From contig DCAT01000103.1 in the NCBI GenBank assembly GCA_002312935.1, forward strand, positions 1 to 8,568: DNA of 8,568 nucleotides, given 5' to 3'. Made by a program: the position numbers and the translations under genes. This stretch comes from Oceanospirillaceae bacterium UBA1126. GTDB lineage: Bacteria; Pseudomonadota; Gammaproteobacteria; Pseudomonadales; Balneatricaceae. Position 1 is the first letter of the stretch. Every line of letters starts with the position of its first letter. Below are positions 4,872-8,568 of the stretch, one piece after another. Under the pieces are notes generated by a model. It ran no database searches. It was given only the letters and a program-made list of their open reading frames with translations, and was not told the DNA's origin.

Positions 4872-5921
4872 ATGAGATCTTTTAATTTATTCAACAGCCT
4901 TGTAGTAACTGCTATTACTGCGAGTATTTTGGCAGTAACAAGCGCCCAAGCCAGTGGCGTGGTGAACGTTTATTCGGCCCGTAAAGAAGCCTTGATTAAA
5001 CCCTTGTTAGACCAGTTTAGTGACACCACGGGCATTAAGGTCAACCTAATTACTGGCAAGGCAGATGCTTTACTAAAACGCTTGCAGGTTGAGGGTAGTG
5101 CAACACCTGCAGATTTATTCATTACTGTAGATGCTGGTCGTCTGCATCGGGCTAAAGAGGCAGGTGTGCTAAAGCCAGTATCTATGCCATTGTTGGAAGA
5201 GACCATCCCAAAAGAGCTGAGGGATGATGCGGGTTACTGGTATGGACTAACTCTCAGGGCTAGGCCTATTATCTATGCCAAAGACCGGGTCACACCCTCT
5301 GATTTGTCTACCTACGAAGCCTTAGCTGAAGCTCAATGGAGTGGCCGCCTATGTTTGCGGTCGTCACAATCAGTTTATAATCAGTCCTTGGTAGCTGCTA
5401 CCATTGATGCGCTGGGCGCTTCAAAGACTCAGAGCTGGATGGAAGGCATGGTTAAAAACCTTTCTAAAGCGCCGTCAGGTGGCGATACTGACCAGCTAAA
5501 AGCCTTGGCGGCAGGGGTATGTGACGTGACCATCGTCAATACTTACTATTTGGGCCGGATGATTAATAGTAGCAAACAAGCTGACCAGAATGTGGCTAGC
5601 AAGGTGGCGGTATTCTGGCCCAATCAGACTGGTTCAGGGGCATTGGGCCGCGGGGCACATTTTAATGTGAGTGGTGCAGGCTTTACTAAATATGGAAAGC
5701 ACCCCAAGCAAGCTCAAGCACTGTTAGAGTATCTTGCATCTGAGTCAGCGCAGGCTTGGTATGCAGAAATTAATAACGAATACCCGGTAGTAGAGGGCGT
5801 GGAAATATCATCGGCTCTTAAGAGCTTTGGCGCTTATAAGATGGACTCGATTGACCTAGAAATATTAGGCCAGAACAACCGGCAAGCGGTTCAATTAATG
5901 GACCGTGCTGGATGGCGATAA
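4872..5921 (+). CDS. fbpA: Periplasmic Fe(III)-binding protein of an iron ABC transporter
   Basis: This 349-residue substrate-binding protein captures ferric iron in the periplasm and delivers it to FbpB. Residues 1-27 form a Sec signal peptide ending AQA, with mature SGVVNVYSARKE. The mature start has the conserved N-terminal VYSAR with Tyr34. SVYNQSLVA places Tyr169 and NTYYLGR places Tyr225 and Tyr226, matching the tyrosine-rich iron site of the FbpA/FutA family. Cys161 (RLCLRSS) and Cys217 (GVCDVTIVNTYY) flank these ligand segments and could form a disulfide. I see no His ligand next to the first Tyr, as in tyrosine-only sites. The ATG follows the hydroxylase stop with no gap, so the two are probably translationally coupled. 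Only a weak GTGAGA lies upstream. Length and order agree with a standard fbpABC locus. Confidence 0.93.
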   Translation: MRSFNLFNSLVVTAITASILAVTSAQASGVVNVYSARKEALIKPLLDQFSDTTGIKVNLITGKADALLKRLQVEGSATPADLFITVDAGRLHRAKEAGVLKPVSMPLLEETIPKELRDDAGYWYGLTLRARPIIYAKDRVTPSDLSTYEALAEAQWSGRLCLRSSQSVYNQSLVAATIDALGASKTQSWMEGMVKNLSKAPSGGDTDQLKALAAGVCDVTIVNTYYLGRMINSSKQADQNVASKVAVFWPNQTGSGALGRGAHFNVSGAGFTKYGKHPKQAQALLEYLASESAQAWYAEINNEYPVVEGVEISSALKSFGAYKMDSIDLEILGQNNRQAVQLMDRAGWR

Positions 5922-5976
5922 ATAATGTGGTGGTATTTAATAGGTGGTAGACGTTAGATGATAGGATATTGGGTTA

Positions 5977-7602
5977 ATGTTTAAACGTCACGGATTAAGT
6001 GTGTTTGCTGTGGTGATTGCGGCATTCATATCACTGCCTGTGATTGTGATCTTAAGTTACCTATTTCAAGCTGAAGGTGTGTTGTGGCAGCATCTTCTAG
6101 ATACAGTATTAAGTGATTACCTCATTAATTCTTTGCTGCTGATGTTGGGTGTTGGCACAGGGGTATTAATGCTGGGCGTGCCTACTGCCTGGTTGACTAG
6201 TATGTGCAGTTTTCCTGGGCGTCGTTGGTTAAGCTGGGCAGTATTATTACCTATGGCAATGCCAGCTTACATTATTGCCTATACCTATACAGGCTTATTA
6301 GACTTTGCAGGGCCAATACAAACCTGGATCAGAGACCTCACGGGGTTGGGCTTTGGTGACTATTGGTTTTTTGAGATTCGTTCTCTTGGCGGCGCCATTG
6401 TAATGATGTCCCTCGTGCTTTATCCCTATGTTTACCTAATGGCTAGGGCTGCTTTTTTGGAGCAGTCAGTTAGCAGTATTGAAGTGGGTTGTAGCTTAGG
6501 GTATTCGCGCTGGCGTGCCATGTGGAGTTTAGCCTTGCCAATGGCTCGGCCTGCCATTATTGCGGGTTTATCTCTGGCGTTAATGGAAACTTTGGCAGAC
6601 TACGGCACAGTGCAGTATTTTGGAGTCAGTACGTTCACAACAGGTATCTTCCGCACCTTTTACGGTTATGGAGACACGGCTGCTGCAGCGCAACTAGCAG
6701 CCAGTTTATTGGCTTTTGTGATGTTATTGATATTGCTTGAGCGTTATTCTAGACGACGTGCACGTTACCATTCAGCATCAGAATCTAAGGCTCGTGCAGA
6801 CTTAATTCCATTAATGGGCCGTAATGCAGTTATAGCCGTTTCTGTGTGCTTGGCGCCGCTGATGTTTGGCTTTATTATTCCAGCAACTCAGTTACTATTC
6901 TGGGCGGTCTTTGAGGCAGAACCTTTAGGCTGGGAATTTGTTAGCCTAGCTTGGAATTCTTTTAGTTTGGCATTTGTGGCCGCTATCATTGCGGCGACAC
7001 TGGCTATTATTTTGTCCTACGCAAGACGAAACAGACCCATTAAGCCTGTCCGTACGTTAATTGCTATGGCCGGTTTTGGCTATGCTTTGCCGGGTACTAT
7101 TATTGCCATAGGTGTGTTAATTCCACTAGCCTGGTTAGACCATAGCCTTATAGCCCTTTTTGAACGTTTTGGGTGGCACAGCCCAGGTCTCATTTTATCA
7201 GGTAGTCTGGTGGCTTTGCTATTTGCATACACAGTGCGATTCTTAGCTGTTGCGCTAGGTAGTGTTCATTCAGGTTTAGAAAAAATTAAACCTAGCCTAG
7301 ACCACGCGGGTCGATCAATGGGCCATAGCCCTTGGGCCATTATAAGTAAAATTCATGTCCCTTTAATGCGCAGTTCTATACTTACCGCGGTATTAATTGT
7401 GTTTGTAGATGTGCTCAAAGAGTTACCAGCCACACTCATATTACGGCCATTTAACTTTAATACTATGGCGGTGCGGGCTTATGAGCTAGCATCAGACGAA
7501 AGGTTAGTAGATGCGGCGCCTGCTTCCATTATGATAGTACTTGTTGGGCTTATTCCCGTATTGATGTTACACGGCTCTATCGCTCATCGCAGGCCACAAT
7601 AA
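5977..7602 (+). CDS. fbpB: Fe(III) ABC transporter permease, fused two-domain
   Basis: This 541-residue inner-membrane permease carries two binding-protein-dependent transport domains fused in one chain, as usual for FbpB/SfuB, with about 12 hydrophobic segments spread over the whole length. The cytoplasmic EAA-type coupling loops that contact the ATPase are visible twice: at residues 168-190 (IEVGCSLGYSRWRAMWSLAL, then PMARP) and at 441-463 (LDHAGRSMGHSPWAIISKIH, then VPL). The segment DVLKELPATLILRPF after the second loop is typical of ferric iron permeases. It starts at ATG 5977, 55 bases after fbpA, with only a weak GGATATTGGG upstream. It would move iron handed over by FbpA across the membrane, powered by FbpC. 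It is intact. Confidence 0.95.
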   Translation: MFKRHGLSVFAVVIAAFISLPVIVILSYLFQAEGVLWQHLLDTVLSDYLINSLLLMLGVGTGVLMLGVPTAWLTSMCSFPGRRWLSWAVLLPMAMPAYIIAYTYTGLLDFAGPIQTWIRDLTGLGFGDYWFFEIRSLGGAIVMMSLVLYPYVYLMARAAFLEQSVSSIEVGCSLGYSRWRAMWSLALPMARPAIIAGLSLALMETLADYGTVQYFGVSTFTTGIFRTFYGYGDTAAAAQLAASLLAFVMLLILLERYSRRRARYHSASESKARADLIPLMGRNAVIAVSVCLAPLMFGFIIPATQLLFWAVFEAEPLGWEFVSLAWNSFSLAFVAAIIAATLAIILSYARRNRPIKPVRTLIAMAGFGYALPGTIIAIGVLIPLAWLDHSLIALFERFGWHSPGLILSGSLVALLFAYTVRFLAVALGSVHSGLEKIKPSLDHAGRSMGHSPWAIISKIHVPLMRSSILTAVLIVFVDVLKELPATLILRPFNFNTMAVRAYELASDERLVDAAPASIMIVLVGLIPVLMLHGSIAHRRPQ

Positions 7603-7617
7603 TATGAGAAATTTTAA

Positions 7618-8568
7618 ATGACTATGTCTTTTGATAGCTCTGATCAGCATTTGCTGGTAGATAAGGTAAGCATTGCCTATGGCCAACATACCATAGTGCA
7701 GGATGTAAGTTTGGCCGTAGGGGTTGGCGAAATCGGCTGTTTGTTGGGCCCTAGTGGCTGTGGTAAATCTACATTATTACGGGCTATAGCTGGTTTTGTG
7801 CCGTTGCAATCTGGCAGTATAAGTTTAGCTGGAAAAACGCTTGCCAAGGATGACTTTTGTTTGCTGGCAGAAACTCGAGATGTGGGTATGGTGTTCCAAG
7901 ATGTCGCCTTATTTCCCCATATAAACATTGCTGCTAATGTGGCCTTTGGCTTGCATCACTGGCCCAAGGCAGAGCAGGTGCAGCGCGTAGAAGAACTGTT
8001 AGATTTAGTTGGGTTAAGTGGTTATCAAGAACGATACCCACATGCCTTGTCTGGTGGCCAACAGCAACGTGTCGCTTTGGCTCGTGCTATGGCACCAAAA
8101 CCAAGCTTTTTGTTATTAGATGAGCCTTTTTCTGGCCTAGATGCTATGTTGCGAGAAGAGCTGGTTCCTGAAGTTGGTGCTATTTTGCGCCAGGAAAAAA
8201 TACCTGGGTTATTGGTTACCCATGATCAAACTGAAGCCTTTACTATGGCTGATCATGTGGCGGTAATGAACCATGGGCGTATTGAGCAGTGGGACACAGC
8301 CTACAATATTTACCACAAGCCAGATGGTCGATTTGTGGCTGATTTTATAGGAGAAGGAGACTTTTTGGCCTGCAATGTGAGTAGCGAAACCTGTGTAGAG
8401 TCACCTATTGGCCATTTATGTAGCGACCGGCCCCATGGTTTTTCTGCAGGCCAACAAGCCGAAGTGTTTATTCGACCTGATGACGTATTACATTTGGATG
8501 ATAGCCCTATAACTGGGCGTATCCTCAGTAAGCGTTTTCGTGGTACTCATTTCTTGTATCGCGTATTA
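7618..8568 (+). CDS. fbpC: Fe(III) ABC transporter ATP-binding protein (3' end missing)
   Basis: This cytoplasmic ATPase is open for 317 codons and continues past the right edge. All nucleotide-binding motifs are intact: Walker A GPSGCGKST (44-52), Q-loop Gln94 in MVFQDVALFPH, signature LSGGQQQR (144-151), Walker B FLLLDEP (164-170) with catalytic Glu169, D-loop SGLD (172-175) and switch His202 in VTHDQTEA. Beyond about residue 235 the chain enters the TOBE-type regulatory domain of the FbpC/PotA/MalK group (EVFIRPDDV near 282-290), cut by the window end. ATG 7618 has only a weak GAGA upstream; ATG 7624 is an alternative. It follows fbpB by 15 bases and would power import through FbpB. Confidence 0.95.
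   Translation, partial: MTMSFDSSDQHLLVDKVSIAYGQHTIVQDVSLAVGVGEIGCLLGPSGCGKSTLLRAIAGFVPLQSGSISLAGKTLAKDDFCLLAETRDVGMVFQDVALFPHINIAANVAFGLHHWPKAEQVQRVEELLDLVGLSGYQERYPHALSGGQQQRVALARAMAPKPSFLLLDEPFSGLDAMLREELVPEVGAILRQEKIPGLLVTHDQTEAFTMADHVAVMNHGRIEQWDTAYNIYHKPDGRFVADFIGEGDFLACNVSSETCVESPIGHLCSDRPHGFSAGQQAEVFIRPDDVLHLDDSPITGRILSKRFRGTHFLYRVL

Noticed and set aside
4970..5206. Minus-strand frame inside fbpA
   Set aside because: Antisense shadow of a well-supported gene.
6522..6740. Plus-strand frame inside fbpB
   Set aside because: Alternative-frame shadow within the permease gene, with no start signal of its own.
7677..7928. Minus-strand frame inside fbpC
   Set aside because: Antisense of the ATPase region holding the Walker A motif and Q-loop. 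The sense strand has all expected motifs.

Overview
The window looks like chromosomal DNA from a Gram-negative, probably marine, gammaproteobacterium. This is inferred from a moderately low GC content, a CCA-encoding tRNA-Arg(CCT), Fur-box-like sequences, Sec signal peptides and an FbpABC-type ferric iron transporter. I cannot name a genus.

Left part (1-2185) is mostly non-coding or decayed DNA, like the edge of an old integrated element. The first nine codons of a minus-strand gene leave the window at position 1. A secreted-protein gene (523-1222) is broken by a one-base frame change at a run of six T. A short C-terminal gene fragment lies on the minus strand (1371-1535). Next come an imperfect 52-bp tandem duplication (1731-1833), a perfect 14-bp inverted repeat (1831-1864) and the first ~30 codons of a tyrosine-recombinase integrase (1942 downward, minus strand). 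The integrase start is about 245 bp from the 3' end of a minus-strand tRNA-Arg(CCT) (2186-2262), the usual arrangement when an island has integrated at a tRNA gene and then decayed.

Right part (2373-8568) is intact and dense: a same-strand, probably co-transcribed five-gene cluster. A sigma70-like promoter (TTGCAT, 17 bp, TATGAT) is overlapped by two staggered Fur-box-like matches. The genes are: (1) an exported DUF4856 protein; (2) a membrane fatty acid hydroxylase/sterol desaturase-superfamily di-iron enzyme; (3) fbpA, a periplasmic Fe(III)-binding protein; (4) fbpB, a fused two-domain permease; (5) fbpC, the ATPase, which runs off the right edge. FbpA would capture ferric iron in the periplasm, and FbpB and FbpC would import it at the cost of ATP. 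The DUF4856 protein and the hydroxylase have no established role in iron import. Their position at the head of an apparently iron-repressed operon makes them the best candidates here for an undescribed accessory iron-acquisition or iron-sparing function.
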